Assembly (NCBI GenBank): GCA_002496725.1 | Contig: DALI01000077.1 | Location: 1,167 to 42,911 of the forward strand | Reading direction: 5' to 3' | From: Euryarchaeota archaeon UBA181 | GTDB lineage: Archaea > Thermoplasmatota > Poseidoniia > Poseidoniales > Thalassarchaeaceae | Length of the DNA stretch: 41,745 bases | Part shown: piece by piece, positions 41,117 through 41,745 of the stretch | How the letters are laid out: each line of letters opens with the position of its first letter | Position numbering within the stretch: position 1 is the first letter of the stretch | Program-made: the position numbers and the translations under genes | Notes under the pieces: generated by a model | Databases searched by the model: none | Told to the model about the DNA's origin: nothing | What the model saw: the letters and a program-made list of their open reading frames with translations, nothing else

Positions 41117-41745
41117 ATCATCCCTTGGGCTGTCATAGCCTCGGCGACTTTCAAGAATCCAGCAATATTTGCCCCTGCAACATAGTTTCCTGGCATACCA
41201 AATCTTTTCGCTGTTTCATATGCATTCTTGTGAATATCCACCATTATTGCATCGAGTCGGGAGTCAACTTCTTCACGAGTCCATGATAATCGAAGACTAT
41301 TCTGGCTCATTTCAAGACCAGATGTCGCAACTCCTCCTGCATTGGATGCTTTGCCGGGAGCAAATAGAATACCGTTCTTTTGGAACACTTCAACTGCTTC
41401 GGGAGTGCAGGGCATATTGGCCCCTTCAGCGACTGCAATTACATCATTAGACACTAGCATCTCTGCCTCTGAACCATTCAATTCGTTTTGAGTAGCACAA
41501 GGAAGAGCAACATCGACATTGACGCCCCAAAGTCCGTTAGGCGTTGGTTCGGGAGCCGAAGCAGTAAATTTGACATTATCAAAATTATCTGCATATTCAG
41601 AAATTCTCCCTCTGCGATTATTCTTCAGGTCCATTATCCAGTCCAGCTTTTCCCTATCGATTCCAGAAGGATCATGAATCCAACCGCTAGAATCTGACAT
41701 AGTCACCGGCTTTCCACCCAGATCAAGCACCTTCTCACAAGCAAA
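41113..41745 (-). CDS. gdhA: NADP-type glutamate dehydrogenase, 3' part (cut by window edge)
   Basis: The last 210 residues of a glutamate dehydrogenase; the reading frame continues past base 41745. It closely resembles the E. coli-type hexameric enzyme over its cofactor-binding domain: GGKPVTMSDSSGWIHDPSG, VDVALPCATQNELNG, VAEGANMPCTPEAVEVF and GILFAPGKASNAGGVATSG, then LEMSQNSLRLSW and NYVAGANIAGFLKVAEAM. It interconverts glutamate with 2-oxoglutarate and ammonium. The SDSSG loop after the beta-alpha-beta fold is typical of NADP-dependent members. It lies directly opposite the amino-acid transporter genes, with its stop overlapping the glnQ stop. As with GuaC, the type is bacterial-looking and may be laterally acquired. 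Confidence 0.93.
   Translation of the reverse strand, partial: FACEKVLDLGGKPVTMSDSSGWIHDPSGIDREKLDWIMDLKNNRRGRISEYADNFDNVKFTASAPEPTPNGLWGVNVDVALPCATQNELNGSEAEMLVSNDVIAVAEGANMPCTPEAVEVFQKNGILFAPGKASNAGGVATSGLEMSQNSLRLSWTREEVDSRLDAIMVDIHKNAYETAKRFGMPGNYVAGANIAGFLKVAEAMTAQGMI

Overview
The window reads as chromosomal DNA of a planktonic marine archaeon, most likely the Marine Group II / Poseidoniales lineage (Thermoplasmatota). This placement is inferred from gene content. Archaeal markers are an archaeal-type AlaRS, the Rpo7-Spt4-eS24-eS31 cluster, DtdA-type D-aminoacyl-tRNA deacylase, an HVO_0476-type zinc protein, RtcB with archease, and TATA-box promoters. Very large acidic secreted proteins and some bacterial-looking metabolic enzymes (GuaC, GdhA) fit that group. 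I see no CRISPR array, transposase, integrase or phage gene.

Layout. 1-3.4 kb (+): the 3' part of an ELWxxDGT-repeat protein, GMP reductase and a TauE/SafE permease. 3.4-12.2 kb (-): alaS, a class I aminotransferase and an unknown protein that probably starts at CTG, then, behind their own promoter, a thrombospondin type 3 repeat secreted protein and archease. 12.3-13.7 kb (+): RtcB, divergent from alaS. 13.7-22.1 kb: an anchored histidine-rich protein, an AlkA-like glycosylase, a small coiled-coil protein and a 2292-residue surface protein. 22.1-22.4 kb: tRNA-Thr(GGT) and tRNA-Ser(GGA), divergent. 22.5-29.4 kb: a six-helix membrane protein with zinc ribbons, a membrane-anchored subtilase, a methyltransferase-like protein, an HVO_0476-type zinc protein, proline dehydrogenase with D-aminoacyl-tRNA deacylase, and an unknown beta-rich protein. 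29.4-30.7 kb (-): rpo7-spt4-eS24-eS31. 30.9-37.2 kb (+): an 1883-residue surface protein with its small partner. 37.2-41.7 kb: purC, a beta-propeller/amino-acid ABC permease fusion, its GlnQ-type ATPase, and the 3' part of glutamate dehydrogenase.

How the genes fit together. Translation and RNA repair are represented by AlaRS, DtdA, RtcB with archease, two tRNAs and two ribosomal proteins. Amino-acid use is represented by a polar amino-acid ABC transporter beside glutamate dehydrogenase, plus proline dehydrogenase and an aminotransferase. Purine metabolism is represented by GuaC and PurC. At least four large extracytoplasmic proteins and a membrane-tethered protease build or process the cell surface. 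The genome is very compact: seven of eight convergent gene pairs have stop codons that overlap, abut or lie one base apart, and no gene-free stretch exceeds 300 bases. The longest gap, 30689-30927, holds a GC-rich structured leader and a long inverted repeat.

The most unusual items are the Ycf48-like propeller fused to an ABC permease, the inverted repeat with TATA-like ends between rpo7 and the 1883-residue protein, the GC-rich leader of rpo7, the CTG-start gene, and the regular stop-to-stop packing of convergent genes.
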